Numbered from the stretch's first letter, positions 1-10,770 are shown. The stretch: DNA of 64,000 nt from Leptospira wolffii serovar Khorat str. Khorat-H2 (GCF_000306115.2 NZ_AKWX02000023.1:496001-560000), one strand, 5' to 3'. Notes: generated by a model not told the origin, from the letters alone. A program made the numbers and translations.

Positions 1-522
<522 letters not shown>

Positions 523-542
523 TCCGGAGTAATTAAAGCGCT

Positions 543-1915
<1,373 letters not shown>

Positions 1916-1916
<1 letters not shown>

Positions 1917-2467
1917 TGTATACTCCTAAGAAAGAACAATTTCATACTTTCGAGGAGACCGAGCACGGAGTATTCGGATTATTCGATACTCCCGCTCAGA
2001 TCATCGAAGCCGCTCAAAAAACCAAGGACAAGGGGTACACCAATTTCGATTGTTTAACTCCTTATCCGGTCCACGGCTTGGATGACGCGATGGGACTTCC
2101 ACGTTCCGGTCTTCCTTGGGTGACATTCTTCATGGGACTTTTCGGATGCATCACCGGGTTCGGTATGCAGTATCTGACTCATAAATACGATTGGCCTTTG
2201 AATATATCCGGAAAGAGCTTCAACGCTTGGTTTGCATATATTCCGATCACTTTCGAGTTCACGGTCTTTATGGCGGGGATTTCCACTGCGGTAGCTCTCT
2301 TCATTCTGGCGAAACTTCCGAAAACCGGACGTAAAGTCCTGCACCCGGATATCACCACGGATAAATTCGCTCTTTGGATTCCTTCCAATTCCGCGAACTA
2401 TTCCGAAAACGGTGTGACTGAATTTATCAAAGGCCTCGGCTCTAAACACGTCGAGACGGTGAAATAG
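1916..2467 (+). CDS. actD: Alternative complex III subunit ActD (DUF3341)
   Basis: A 183-residue protein with a soluble N-terminal domain of ~85 residues, in which a sequence around residue 45 (YPVHGLDDAMGL) is typical of DUF3341, followed by two membrane helices at about residues 60-85 and 105-130. DUF3341 proteins are the ActD subunit of alternative complex III, a membrane-anchoring or bridging subunit without cofactors. It overlaps the actC stop by one base and is followed after 10 bases by actE. Family and position agree, so the call is firm although the biochemical role of ActD is poorly known. Confidence 0.92.
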
Positions 2468-2477
2468 GAGAAACTTG

Positions 2478-3056
2478 ATGAAAAGAATTTTTGCTCTTTC
2501 TCTCGCCGGTCTGATTCTTTGGAACTGCGAGTCCAAGACTCCTCCTATGGAGTATATGCCTGACATGGCGGATTCTCCAGCAAGAGAGGCTCAGGAAGCG
2601 GATCCGAATTTCCCGAATAACACGGCGCTTCGTTTGCCGCCTGCGGGAGCGGTTCCTGTAGGATATTATCCTTACGAATACAGAGGCTTGGGAGTGGATC
2701 AACTTCCGAATAAGGGACTTGCGAATCCGATTAAAGGTGATCTAGCTAACTTGAAACGGGGAGAGGATAAATACCAAACGTATTGCAGTCCTTGCCACGG
2801 AGTTAGAGGGGCCGGAAACGGAACCGTAGTAGGACCTTATCCGCGCTTCAACGCGGTTCAGGCGGACCAAAGCCCAATGGCGGCTCTAACTTCCGCAACT
2901 GCGAACGCTTACTCGGACGGTCAGATCTACCACATCATCACGGACGGAAAAGGAAGAATGAACAGTTATGCTTCCCAGATTCTTCCTGACGATCGTTGGA
3001 AAATCATATTATATGTTCGTAAATTACAAGAATACGACAACAAGGGAACGAAATAA
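2478..3056 (+). CDS. actE: Alternative complex III monohaem cytochrome c lipoprotein ActE
   Basis: Starts at ATG 2478, with GGAG seven bases upstream; an in-frame TTG at 2475 is the only nearby alternative. The N-terminus is a short lipoprotein signal ending in a lipobox-like LILWNC, so the mature protein is probably lipid-anchored on the periplasmic face. One c-type haem site is visible, CSPCH at residues 103-107, and a methionine in the C-terminal third (GKGRMNSYASQI) is a plausible sixth ligand. ActE is the monohaem electron-exit subunit of alternative complex III. The stop overlaps the actF start by one base. The 192-residue length is normal for the family. Confidence 0.93.
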   Translation: MKRIFALSLAGLILWNCESKTPPMEYMPDMADSPAREAQEADPNFPNNTALRLPPAGAVPVGYYPYEYRGLGVDQLPNKGLANPIKGDLANLKRGEDKYQTYCSPCHGVRGAGNGTVVGPYPRFNAVQADQSPMAALTSATANAYSDGQIYHIITDGKGRMNSYASQILPDDRWKIILYVRKLQEYDNKGTK

Positions 3057-4279
3057 TGGAAGGGACGGTAGAACAAAACCTCATCAACTTTAAGTTGGAT
3101 TCCAAAACCAGAAACGCTCTGGTCGGCATGATCCTTGTCGGTCTTGCAAGCTTGGGAATTGCGGCTTTCGGCCTGGGACATGAGAATCTCCGTCACGAAG
3201 GCGGTCATTCCAATCCGGCATGGTCCGCATATCTGGTAGGTACATTCTTCATCTTGGGAATTACCTTGGCGGGAGTCTTCTTTACCTCTCTCGCTCATAT
3301 TACGGGAGCTCATTGGCCCGTAACTCTCAGAAGAATCAGCGAAGCTTACGGCACATTCATTCCGGTGATCGGGGGACTGTTGTTGTTGCTTATCGTAGGA
3401 GCTCACGATCTTTACGAATGGACTCACGAGGACGTCGTAGCTGAGGATCATCTGCTGCAGCACAAGAAGCCGCTTTTGAATATCGGTTTTTTCTCGGTAA
3501 TAATCGTGGTTCTTTCCGTCGTATGGTCCGCTTTCGGATATCTATTCTATAAGAGATCCGTCGCTCAAGACTCCGATAAGGATGTGAAGCATACCCAGTT
3601 TAACGCGAAACTTGCGGGTGGATATATCATCTTCTTCGCACTTTCCTTTTCCTTGGCTTCCATCGAGCTCGTGATGTCTCTCACACCTCACTGGTTCTCC
3701 ACTATGTTCGGAGTCTACTGCTTTGCGGGAGCATACCAAGCCGGTCTTTCTTCCTTTATTCTGGTGGCATATTACCTGAAGAAGAGGGGATTCCTCGGTA
3801 ACTTGGTGAACGAAAACCATATCCACGACTTAGGAAAGTTCCTACTCGGATTCACCGTATTCTGGGCTTACGTAGGATTCTCTCAGTTCATGTTGATTTG
3901 GTATGCGAACATCCCGGAAGAAACTTTCTTCTATGAGCAAAGATTGACCGGAGGCTGGGAATACCTTACTCTTGCCCTTCCGGCTATTAAATTTGCGGTT
4001 CCTTTCCTTTTGCTTCTGAATCGTCCCAACAAAAGAGACATCGACTTCCTGATGAAAGTAGCGATCTGGGTGATCTTTACTCAAGTGACCGAAATCTTCT
4101 GGCTGGTATATCCTTCGAACTTCGTGGATTTCTCTCTGGGCGGATACCTGGTATCTCTCGGAAGCACCGTAGGCGTGATCGGACTTTTCGCTCTGGTCGT
4201 TTTCAAACGATTGGAGAAAGCTCCGTTAATTCCGGTAGGCGATCCAAGATTGGAAGATTGTCTCCACCACCACCAATAA
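3056..4279 (+). CDS. actF: Alternative complex III membrane subunit ActF
   Basis: A 407-residue integral membrane protein with about ten predicted helices, distantly related to ActC/NrfD and ending in a histidine-rich tail (HHHQ). In alternative complex III, ActF is the second large membrane subunit, lacking cofactors and thought to interact with the downstream oxidase or contribute to proton movement. The gene starts on the last base of actE and is followed 11 bases later by a lipoprotein gene that appears to belong to the same transcript. Confidence 0.9.
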   Translation: MEGTVEQNLINFKLDSKTRNALVGMILVGLASLGIAAFGLGHENLRHEGGHSNPAWSAYLVGTFFILGITLAGVFFTSLAHITGAHWPVTLRRISEAYGTFIPVIGGLLLLLIVGAHDLYEWTHEDVVAEDHLLQHKKPLLNIGFFSVIIVVLSVVWSAFGYLFYKRSVAQDSDKDVKHTQFNAKLAGGYIIFFALSFSLASIELVMSLTPHWFSTMFGVYCFAGAYQAGLSSFILVAYYLKKRGFLGNLVNENHIHDLGKFLLGFTVFWAYVGFSQFMLIWYANIPEETFFYEQRLTGGWEYLTLALPAIKFAVPFLLLLNRPNKRDIDFLMKVAIWVIFTQVTEIFWLVYPSNFVDFSLGGYLVSLGSTVGVIGLFALVVFKRLEKAPLIPVGDPRLEDCLHHHQ

Positions 4280-4290
4280 GGAATAGGATC

Positions 4291-4794
4291 ATGAAAAAAG
4301 TAATACTGAACATAACGATCCTCGGAATCATGGCGCTCTTCGCGGGCGCCTGCTCCAATACCGCTCAGATCGTAGGCAATATCAATTGCCCTACGTTAGA
4401 GAAGGATAAAGTGGATCCCAAAGTCGCGATTTTGGCCGACGAACAACCGAATTCCGTCGTACGTGAATATCTTCCGGTGGGAACGGTGGTGAAAGTATAC
4501 GATTACAGAAACCATTATTACATCGCTAAGAATCTTGTTCGTATCAAAACCGATAAGAACGAGGGGTGGGTAAATCCGGTTTGCTTGGTTGTTAATCAGG
4601 ATCCCGCAAACTCCGTTTTCAAATGGGGATACCGTAAGGATTATAAACATTTCTATGATCCAGAAGATAGGGATCATTATAATGAGAAAACTCCGCCTTC
4701 CGCTTCTGCTGACGGTTATGAATTCGATATGTATAAGAATTTGTCCAAAGATAGAATCTCTTTGGAAGAACTTGCTCCGGAATTAAAGAAGTAA
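4291..4794 (+). CDS. SH3-like lipoprotein at the end of the ACIII operon
   Basis: Start taken as ATG 4291, preceded by TAAGGAATAGG. The frame runs further upstream, but over the end of actF. The 167-residue product has a lipoprotein signal with cleavage before the Cys in FAGACSN. The mature part contains a ~60-residue stretch (VVREYLPVGTVVKVYDYRNHYYIAKNL, split as PVGTVVKVYDYRNHYYIAK then a WVNP motif) that resembles a bacterial SH3/YgiM-like beta domain. It sits 11 bases after actF and before a strong terminator, so it is probably co-transcribed with the complex. Its role is unknown; assembly factor or accessory subunit are possible inferences. Confidence 0.8.
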   Translation: MKKVILNITILGIMALFAGACSNTAQIVGNINCPTLEKDKVDPKVAILADEQPNSVVREYLPVGTVVKVYDYRNHYYIAKNLVRIKTDKNEGWVNPVCLVVNQDPANSVFKWGYRKDYKHFYDPEDRDHYNEKTPPSASADGYEFDMYKNLSKDRISLEELAPELKK

Positions 4795-4830
4795 GAATAC
4801 TCGTTCTTTTATCCGTTTCAAATGAATTCG

Positions 4831-4869
4831 AAAACCCCCTCCGGATCCGTTCGTTGGGGGATTTTTTTT
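4831..4869 (+). terminator. Intrinsic terminator of the ACIII operon
   Basis: CCCCC at 4835-4839 pairs with GGGGG at 4856-4860 across a 16-base loop that can pair further, and ATTTTTTTTG follows at 4861-4870. It lies 40 bases after the last gene of the operon. Confidence 0.85.
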
Positions 4870-4907
4870 GTCTTCTCCGAGGCCGACCGAGATATATTAC
4901 GTAAATA
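4868..4907 (+). promoter_or_regulatory. Candidate promoter with TTACGTAA-type motif ahead of lipoprotein gene
   Basis: TTGTCT at 4868-4873 and TATATT at 4893-4898 are 19 bases apart and could be -35 and -10 elements. TATATT is part of ATATTACGTAAATA (4894-4907), which recurs exactly at 14506-14519. A clear ribosome site, GGAGG, follows before the ATG at 4920. Confidence 0.4.
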
Positions 4908-4919
4908 ACCGGAGGAAGA

Positions 4920-5756
4920 ATGCTTCAATTAAACAAATATAAATTCGCTAAGAGGATCGGAATTATACTGATAGGAGTGTCGCTTTGGGATTGCAACGCC
5001 CATTATTTTTTAAAGTCGGCCGATTCCGAATTAACTGTTGCTCCTATAGTTAAGGAAAAGAAAGCCAAGGTCGCCTATGTGGGATTCGTTCCGTTTAGGT
5101 CTTATCTCTCCGCTTCTTCCGGCAGAAGCAGAACCTATACAGCGGTGTTGGATAGCAGTAAGCGTCTGGCTTTTTCCGAATCTTTCGCAATGCCGGCCTA
5201 TAAACTTAAATCCAACGGACTTCGTAAGGACGTTTCCAAGGAGAATGTTTCGCGATTCATCGGAGAATACATTGGAATCGTGAAAAAATCAGGAACGGAG
5301 GAATTGATTCACGTGATCGAGCCCGTAAAAGACGGAGGAAAGACCGCGGACGGCAAGGATTCTTATACTCCTTACTTAAAGGATCTAGGAGTCGATTATT
5401 ACGTGGTTGGAGCCCTTACTCCTCCCTTCGAAGGTGCCGGCTTTATAACAGTGTTTCCTCATCTGTTTAGCACGCTTTTTTCCATGGTGACTCTCGGGAT
5501 TTTTCCTTCTTTCCAATGGGGAGACGCTAAAATTAACGTGAAAGTATATGATAAAAATCTGAATAAAGTCTGGGAACGGGAATATGACGCTTCGTATACG
5601 ACTTTGCGCTCTGTATGGGTTCCCGCCTATCCTCAGGAATGTCAAGAACGGGGAAGTTGCGGGATAAATCAGCAAGGAGCCGTCCCGGGATTCGTATATA
5701 AGGATTTGCTTCCGCAAGTAGAATCGGACTTAACGGGATTTATTCAAAGCAAATGA
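4920..5756 (+). CDS. Hypothetical lipoprotein, first of a tandem paralogous pair
   Basis: A 278-residue protein with GGAGG seven bases before the ATG and an N-terminal signal ending in SLWDC, a relaxed spirochaetal lipobox (Cys at residue 25). I do not recognise a named family. It is clearly homologous to the next gene (5870-6682). Shared blocks are KVAYVGF versus KIAYLGF, GLRKDVSKENV versus GFRKDVPQEKV, DYYVVGALTPPFE versus DYYIMGLHDPVFE, a hydrophobic stretch around residues 175-200, and LRSVWV/LRSLWV near the C-terminus with a nearby pair of cysteines. The pair probably arose by tandem duplication and encodes envelope lipoproteins of unknown function. Confidence 0.8.
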   Translation: MLQLNKYKFAKRIGIILIGVSLWDCNAHYFLKSADSELTVAPIVKEKKAKVAYVGFVPFRSYLSASSGRSRTYTAVLDSSKRLAFSESFAMPAYKLKSNGLRKDVSKENVSRFIGEYIGIVKKSGTEELIHVIEPVKDGGKTADGKDSYTPYLKDLGVDYYVVGALTPPFEGAGFITVFPHLFSTLFSMVTLGIFPSFQWGDAKINVKVYDKNLNKVWEREYDASYTTLRSVWVPAYPQECQERGSCGINQQGAVPGFVYKDLLPQVESDLTGFIQSK

Positions 5757-5869
5757 TATCCTTGGCATCGTGAGGCCTTTCCTCATGATGCTTTCTTAAA
5801 ATCCGAGACTACCGAATTTCCTATCAAATAAGAGTAGCCAAATTTCCGAAAATCGCGAAAGTTCTTCCG

Positions 5870-6682
5870 ATGCTTTTTCGGATTTCTTGGTTACTCGTTT
5901 TTTATATCGCCTTTCTTTCCTGTGCGTCCAGGTATTTGGTAGATCCACCATCCGAATCGCTGGAAAACGATAAATTCAACAAAAAGGTCAAGATCGCCTA
6001 TTTAGGTTTCAATTCTTTCAAATCCACGAAATTGAAAAATCCCGACGGGACCGTCGATTTTGAAGCTCTATCCGATCCGGATTCCAGAACCTTGAAGGAG
6101 CCGGTTTCCGGAGGGTTTCCGATCCCTAACGAGAATAAGCCTGCCGGATTTAGAAAAGATGTCCCGCAGGAAAAGGTTTTGTATTTCGCAAAATCCTTTC
6201 TAGGAGTAACCGGTCCGACGGGTGTCAAAGAACTGGAAAAATTCCTGGAAATAGGCAGGAGCGGAGATCAGTATACCTATTCTTTCCGGATTCTCCCGTA
6301 CGATTATTATATAATGGGACTCCACGATCCCGTATTCGAGAAGCCTAGAAACATATTTTTAAATTTCGTAACCATATTCTCCAGTTTGTTCAGTGTCGCT
6401 TCGATCGGGATATTGCCTTCTTACGAGGCGTATTCCGCGACAACCAAGGTTTTGGTATTCGATAAGAATCTGAATTTAATTAAAGAATTCGAATATAATA
6501 ACGATTATTCCATTCTCCGCTCCCTTTGGGTATTCCCGAATCCGCCGGAATGCCGTATCGGCAGCTTAAGCTGCTTGGGAATGTTCAGCCCCACCGTAAA
6601 AACCACCCCCGCGTTCGTATTCGAAGGGAATTCCAGAAAGATAGGATCCGATCTAAGCAAATTCGTTTCAAATTTGAAATAA
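5870..6682 (+). CDS. Hypothetical lipoprotein, second of a tandem paralogous pair
   Basis: A 270-residue protein with a signal peptide ending in AFLSC (Cys at residue 18), a good lipobox. It has the same length and conserved blocks as the preceding gene, including KIAYLGF, GFRKDV, DYYIMG, a hydrophobic middle segment (about residues 160-185) and LRSLWVFPNPPEC near the end. No family name comes to mind. A weak TTCTTCCG precedes the ATG and no good Shine-Dalgarno is visible, so it may depend on readthrough from the upstream gene, 113 bases away. The hydrophobic middle segment in both paralogues suggests a hairpin that could touch the membrane. Confidence 0.78.
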   Translation: MLFRISWLLVFYIAFLSCASRYLVDPPSESLENDKFNKKVKIAYLGFNSFKSTKLKNPDGTVDFEALSDPDSRTLKEPVSGGFPIPNENKPAGFRKDVPQEKVLYFAKSFLGVTGPTGVKELEKFLEIGRSGDQYTYSFRILPYDYYIMGLHDPVFEKPRNIFLNFVTIFSSLFSVASIGILPSYEAYSATTKVLVFDKNLNLIKEFEYNNDYSILRSLWVFPNPPECRIGSLSCLGMFSPTVKTTPAFVFEGNSRKIGSDLSKFVSNLK

Positions 6683-7057
6683 TAAGAAAGAAAACCCGGG
6701 GATCGGAGATCCCCGGGGGTGAAGCTATTGGCGAGAAGGGATGTAAGTTCGGATGCTAAATCCGAGCATTCGAAACTCCGGTATGCGGAAGGAGTTTCGA
6801 AACATTGAAAATAATTTATTTCCAATGTTGGAATTCGTCAAGAATAAATAGCGTTATCTTTCCTTTCTTGTTCGGCGGAAAATTCTTCTTATCCCCTCCT
6901 TGGGGGATAAATTTTTGCCTGGTTTTCAGGAAAAAACTTCTTTTTAAATCCCGTATTCCCCGTTTTTTGCCTGAGGGATTGAAAAACGAAAAGACGTCGA
7001 ATTTCTGGACTGGGAAGCAGTCCATATCGAGCACTTCGCTTATTAAGATCGGTCCTG
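6683..7057. other. 375-bp gap with several strong hairpins
   Basis: No gene is seen. Inverted repeats are dense: CCCGGGGATC/GATCCCCGGG (6695-6717), an 11-bp stem TTCGAAACTCC/GGAGTTTCGAA (6769-6801), AACATTG/CAATGTT (6801-6830), and TTATCCCC/GGGGATAA followed by ATTTTT (6889-6916). The last looks like an intrinsic terminator on the + strand, ~140 bases before the next start codon, so the region may hold stacked terminators or an attenuated leader. Confidence 0.6.
6889..6916 (+). terminator. Rho-independent terminator or attenuator in a gap
   Basis: An 8-bp stem, TTATCCCC (6889-6896) with GGGGATAA (6903-6910), is followed directly by ATTTTT. It could end transcription from the lipoprotein pair or attenuate the gene starting at 7058. 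Confidence 0.65.
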
Positions 7058-8206
7058 ATGAGATATTTTGAAAAGAACCCTCGCAGTTTGGATTATATCG
7101 CCTCAAAAGAGCAAAAACAGCATGTTATAACTAAGTATCTTTTGGACCAGGAATTGGTTCTAAGGGAAGATCCGTTCGATAAGAAATTCAAAGTTAGGAA
7201 GTATATAGAGGACGGGGAAAAAATAGTCGTCCAAGCTTTGAGCGGGTTTCCCGAGGCGGATATAAAGAGCCTTTCCTTTTTTAAACTTCTTGCCAAATAC
7301 ATTGAACTCGATTGCCAAGTGTCGCAGAAGCTGGAGAACGATCTTTATCTCTGTAAATTGGATAAGGTCGCAATTGCGAGATCGAACCGAGAGTTTTCCA
7401 GAGTCAACGTCCCGAACGGAAAAGTTTTCGTAACCAATATCGTTTCCTCCAAGACGATCATCGAGGCGAATATGTTCAATATTCCTACTCTGGTGAAGGT
7501 AAACTTCGAGGATTATAAAAACCGGTTAAAAAAAAGCAGTCAGGATAATATAGTGATCGACGCTTTCAAACCCGGTATGGAGAGAAAATTCGAGATCGTC
7601 AAGAGAACGAGGAAATCTTTGCTATTAGAGAATGCTCAGGTTCCGGAATCTTACGGTGCCTCTTCTCAACCGGACCGGTTGGATTATTCCAAGGACATCG
7701 ACGACGACATTCCCGGAATGATCCGCAAATTTAAGGACCAAAAGATCCTATCCGAACTGATACGTCCGATCATTTATACGAATCACGATAACGAGCCTAT
7801 ACCGATCGGGTATATTTGGATCCAAAGTCGGGATAAGAATCTTACGGGAGAATATCTCGCCGAATTAGGGAGACTCTCCAAGGAAGTAGTGGATAGGATC
7901 AAGGAATCCAATACTATGAAGACCGCCGAAAGATTCAGGGTTTTGGACGCTTCCCAAAAGGGAATTAGGATTAAGATTCATGATCCGAATCTGATCGAGA
8001 CTCTTCCTAAGCATAACGATTTCGTTTTTGACGTGCTCTTTCGGATGCAGGCACCCCTTACCGTTTCCGGTACGATCAAATGGTGGAGTAAGGACGAGAA
8101 TGAACACTTAATGATAGGTCTGGAATTTAAGAGTAAATCCGATCAACCGGGAGAAAGGGAGAGATACATTAAGAATTTGGATCTGTTGAGTAAGGGAGCA
8201 CTCTAA
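7058..8206 (+). CDS. DUF1577-type protein with C-terminal PilZ-like domain
   Basis: A 382-residue soluble protein without signal peptide. From memory it resembles the Leptospira DUF1577 family. The N-terminal ~110 residues (IASKEQKQHVITKYLL onward) form one conserved block. The last ~95 residues (RFRVLDASQKGIRIKI, then IKWWSKDENEHLMIGLEF) have the beta-strand pattern of a PilZ-like barrel. The RxxxR and D/NxSxxG c-di-GMP motifs are only partly present: ERFRVLDASQKG gives a DxSxxG-like element and no clear RxxxR is seen. A role in second-messenger signalling is therefore inference. The ATG at 7058 lacks a good ribosome site. Confidence 0.75.
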   Translation: MRYFEKNPRSLDYIASKEQKQHVITKYLLDQELVLREDPFDKKFKVRKYIEDGEKIVVQALSGFPEADIKSLSFFKLLAKYIELDCQVSQKLENDLYLCKLDKVAIARSNREFSRVNVPNGKVFVTNIVSSKTIIEANMFNIPTLVKVNFEDYKNRLKKSSQDNIVIDAFKPGMERKFEIVKRTRKSLLLENAQVPESYGASSQPDRLDYSKDIDDDIPGMIRKFKDQKILSELIRPIIYTNHDNEPIPIGYIWIQSRDKNLTGEYLAELGRLSKEVVDRIKESNTMKTAERFRVLDASQKGIRIKIHDPNLIETLPKHNDFVFDVLFRMQAPLTVSGTIKWWSKDENEHLMIGLEFKSKSDQPGERERYIKNLDLLSKGAL

Positions 8207-8220
8207 CCGACGAATCGGAA

Positions 8221-10509
8221 TCAAAAATCGAATCTGCCTTGGGGATCTATCAATGCGTCGAAATCCCGGAAGGAGGCAAATTCGGCCCAGACTTCCCGAA
8301 AAGCGGAAAGTAGTAGTTTTCTATAATATTCTATATCTATTTGCTCTCGATCCGGATGGAGTTGTAATTCCTCTTCCGGCATATACCTTCTGTCTTTGGT
8401 TTTTGCCTTACGATTGACTACTATATACCGTAACTTTTCTCCCGCCTGTACTTCCATACCCATATCCTGCAGTTTCAACATGGATAGGGCGGTGGCCCCC
8501 ATCACTTCGTATTCTTCCAATTCCTTGGAACTGGATTTGAGCAATAATAAGTCTTCCCAAGGGATCTTTTTTTGAGATACTAAGGAATCGTATTTTCCGT
8601 ATATGTTTAAGATCTCTGCTTCTCCCTCTTTCAGGTCTTTTATGGTGACTTTTCCTCTCATCCATTCCAACATCTCGTCCTGAGCCTCTCTGATAAAACG
8701 GGGGAGGTCCTTTCTTCTTGCGTTGATCCCTCTACATTTCAATTTTCCGTTTTGGAAACGCCCCATATAACGATTCGCTACGGGCATCTCTTTGTCCTGG
8801 CTAGAAGGAGGAAAGAGCAGCCAGGTATAAATTCCGTCCACCTCCATGACGATCTTGGTTCTGTTGAATATCTCCGTACAAAGCGGTTCTAATTCGGTCT
8901 CCAGTAAGGGAGAAGAATCCGGTTTTTTAATGAAGATGCTATCCGTGATGGCATGAACGAAATCGTATCCGAACTCCTCGGCGGTCTCCTTTGCGATTAG
9001 GAGTTTTTCCCTGCCGAAGGCGTTTACGCTTTCATGGCTTTCCAATCTTCCGAATTTGGCGTTTCGATAGCCTAGATATCCGAAAGAGGTCACGAGCATC
9101 CATTTTAAACTGGCTTGTTTGGCCTTGTAGTCCTCGAGCTTTTGCCCCGTTGCTGTCTTTGTCTGTTTTTTATAATAGGCTCTTCTTTCTAATACGTGCT
9201 CCAAGGCTTCCGAAACTACACCTTTGCGTTTATTGCATATGCGATATCCTATATCCGGGGCCTTGGGGGTGTTCGGATCGGATTCGCAACAAAGACAGTT
9301 AACGCATTCGGGAGAAATATTATGCTGAGCCATGATGCTCGGATACATTTGAGCAAAATCCAATTGGGCCACATTTTCGGCGGTCTTGCCGTCGCTGATA
9401 TCCGGTTGGAAAACCAATCCTCCTTTATCGGCTTCTAAAAGTTGGAGGGCGGTCTTCGGAGCCTCCACTGCGCTTTTTTGCCAGGGAACTAGATAACCGT
9501 TTCTAAGCGCCACATCTGTTTCTATATAGGTGAGCGCCTTGCCCGTGGAAGCTCTTGCCATTTTTTGCATGGGTAACCGGGAGAGTCTCGCGAGCTCTAT
9601 CACTCCCACGAGATCGGCCTCTTTATATACGAAACTATTTTTGGAATCGATATGCCATCTTCCGAATAGAGGATAAGACGGAGCCCGGAATACGATATTG
9701 CCGTAGGTGAAGTAACTAGTTCCTTTGCTTGTGATATTCCTACGAACCGGAGCGAATCTGTCCCTATCTAAAGCGGGAAGGATGCCTGTTTTTTGCGCCT
9801 GGGAGAGTATATATGGGAGGATGACCTGATCTCCGTGCATGGTCAATAGAATGTCCGGATCCTCCGCTTTCAGAAGCATATCTAGTTTTTCTAATAGTTT
9901 TCTCGGTTCCTTTCCGGAAATCTCGAAATAGTCCGATTTGGTTCTCACGACCAGATGATTCGACTCCATGGGGATTCTGTGGCTTTTTTTTAGGTCCAAT
10001 CGCATGATTTCGAAACTCGGGACTTCGTAATCCATGTCGGAGGGAGAATCGATGGCTCGTATATTTTGGATTCTCTTTCCTCCTGGATCCTCGATATACT
10101 CCAGTTCCAGTTTGCATAAAGGAAAGACTCGTTTTTGGAACATATAGCTTGTGGGAAGATCCAGATCGGAATGATAAATGTCGAATTTTCCGTACAATGC
10201 GTAGAGTTTTTTACTGATTTTGGGAAGAATGGACGGTCGACTGATTATGAATTTCATTACCGGCACATCTATGTTTTCGTAGAATAATTTTCTATATTCG
10301 TATACGGGGACTCCTTCGATAGCGTCCAATTCCAATAACCTTAGAATCATTTTTTTGAGGATGGATTCTTCTCCTCTTGCGTAGATGACCGGTTGGAAAC
10401 GATCGAAAAAGAGGGAAGGCTTTCCTTCCTCGTCCTTAATCCATACGTACACCAAGTCTTCGGCGTGATACACGTCGAATAGATGGCCGGAGATCGTTTT
10501 GAGATTCAC
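8221..10509 (-). CDS. Family-B DNA polymerase with degenerate exonuclease motifs
   Basis: A 762-residue protein with recognisable family-B palm motifs. Motif A is DFAQMYPSI (Asp384) and is followed by NISP. Motif B is KWMLVTSFGYLG (469-480), a variant of KxxxNSxYGxxG. Motif C is ITDS (Asp523), in which the first Asp of the usual DTDS is Ile while the metal-binding second Asp is kept. The proofreading region looks eroded: the Exo I position reads LDLK (171-174) instead of D-x-E, Exo II (about 218-234) lacks the NxxxFD Asp, and only an Exo III-like YKEAD (295-299) remains. Cys402, 405, 407, 408 and 425 resemble the cysteine cluster of archaeal PolB. The GTG start overlaps the upstream gene's TGA, so translation is coupled. 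I infer an error-prone or bypass polymerase. Confidence 0.88.
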   Translation of the reverse strand: MNLKTISGHLFDVYHAEDLVYVWIKDEEGKPSLFFDRFQPVIYARGEESILKKMILRLLELDAIEGVPVYEYRKLFYENIDVPVMKFIISRPSILPKISKKLYALYGKFDIYHSDLDLPTSYMFQKRVFPLCKLELEYIEDPGGKRIQNIRAIDSPSDMDYEVPSFEIMRLDLKKSHRIPMESNHLVVRTKSDYFEISGKEPRKLLEKLDMLLKAEDPDILLTMHGDQVILPYILSQAQKTGILPALDRDRFAPVRRNITSKGTSYFTYGNIVFRAPSYPLFGRWHIDSKNSFVYKEADLVGVIELARLSRLPMQKMARASTGKALTYIETDVALRNGYLVPWQKSAVEAPKTALQLLEADKGGLVFQPDISDGKTAENVAQLDFAQMYPSIMAQHNISPECVNCLCCESDPNTPKAPDIGYRICNKRKGVVSEALEHVLERRAYYKKQTKTATGQKLEDYKAKQASLKWMLVTSFGYLGYRNAKFGRLESHESVNAFGREKLLIAKETAEEFGYDFVHAITDSIFIKKPDSSPLLETELEPLCTEIFNRTKIVMEVDGIYTWLLFPPSSQDKEMPVANRYMGRFQNGKLKCRGINARRKDLPRFIREAQDEMLEWMRGKVTIKDLKEGEAEILNIYGKYDSLVSQKKIPWEDLLLLKSSSKELEEYEVMGATALSMLKLQDMGMEVQAGEKLRYIVVNRKAKTKDRRYMPEEELQLHPDREQIDIEYYRKLLLSAFREVWAEFASFRDFDALIDPQGRFDF

Positions 10510-10766
10510 CGGGAGTCTCTCAGGTTTTCCAACTCCTTTTGTAACCGAGAGATTTCCTTTTTTAAATCAATCATCATCGTGACTAACATCGTATCGATCG
10601 GATAGGGAGATGAAGCCATGACTCCCGCCTGTACTTGTAGCCTAGCCGTGCGCATCAATTCGTCGAAGACTTCCTGATCCGGTTTACGCAACCCTCTTCT
10701 GAATTGCCCCAGGCTGGATTCCACGTATTGCATTTGCCTGGAGTAAGGTATAACTGTTCTGCCCAT
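10506..10766 (-). CDS. Small conserved protein between RecA-like gene and PolB
   Basis: An 86-residue protein beginning MGRTVIPYSRQM, with a central FRRGLRKPDQEVFDELM block and a C-terminal heptad-like coiled coil (IDLKKEISRLQKELENL). From memory it resembles small archaeal proteins of similar length that also begin MGRT and carry an FRRALxxxDxxxFDELM block, but I cannot confirm that. It starts four bases after the upstream stop, with GGGAG as ribosome site, and its TGA overlaps the polymerase GTG. This tight packing suggests a stoichiometric partner, perhaps an adaptor joining the RecA-like protein to the polymerase. Confidence 0.8.
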   Translation of the reverse strand: MGRTVIPYSRQMQYVESSLGQFRRGLRKPDQEVFDELMRTARLQVQAGVMASSPYPIDTMLVTMMIDLKKEISRLQKELENLRDSR

Positions 10767-10770
10767 GGTT

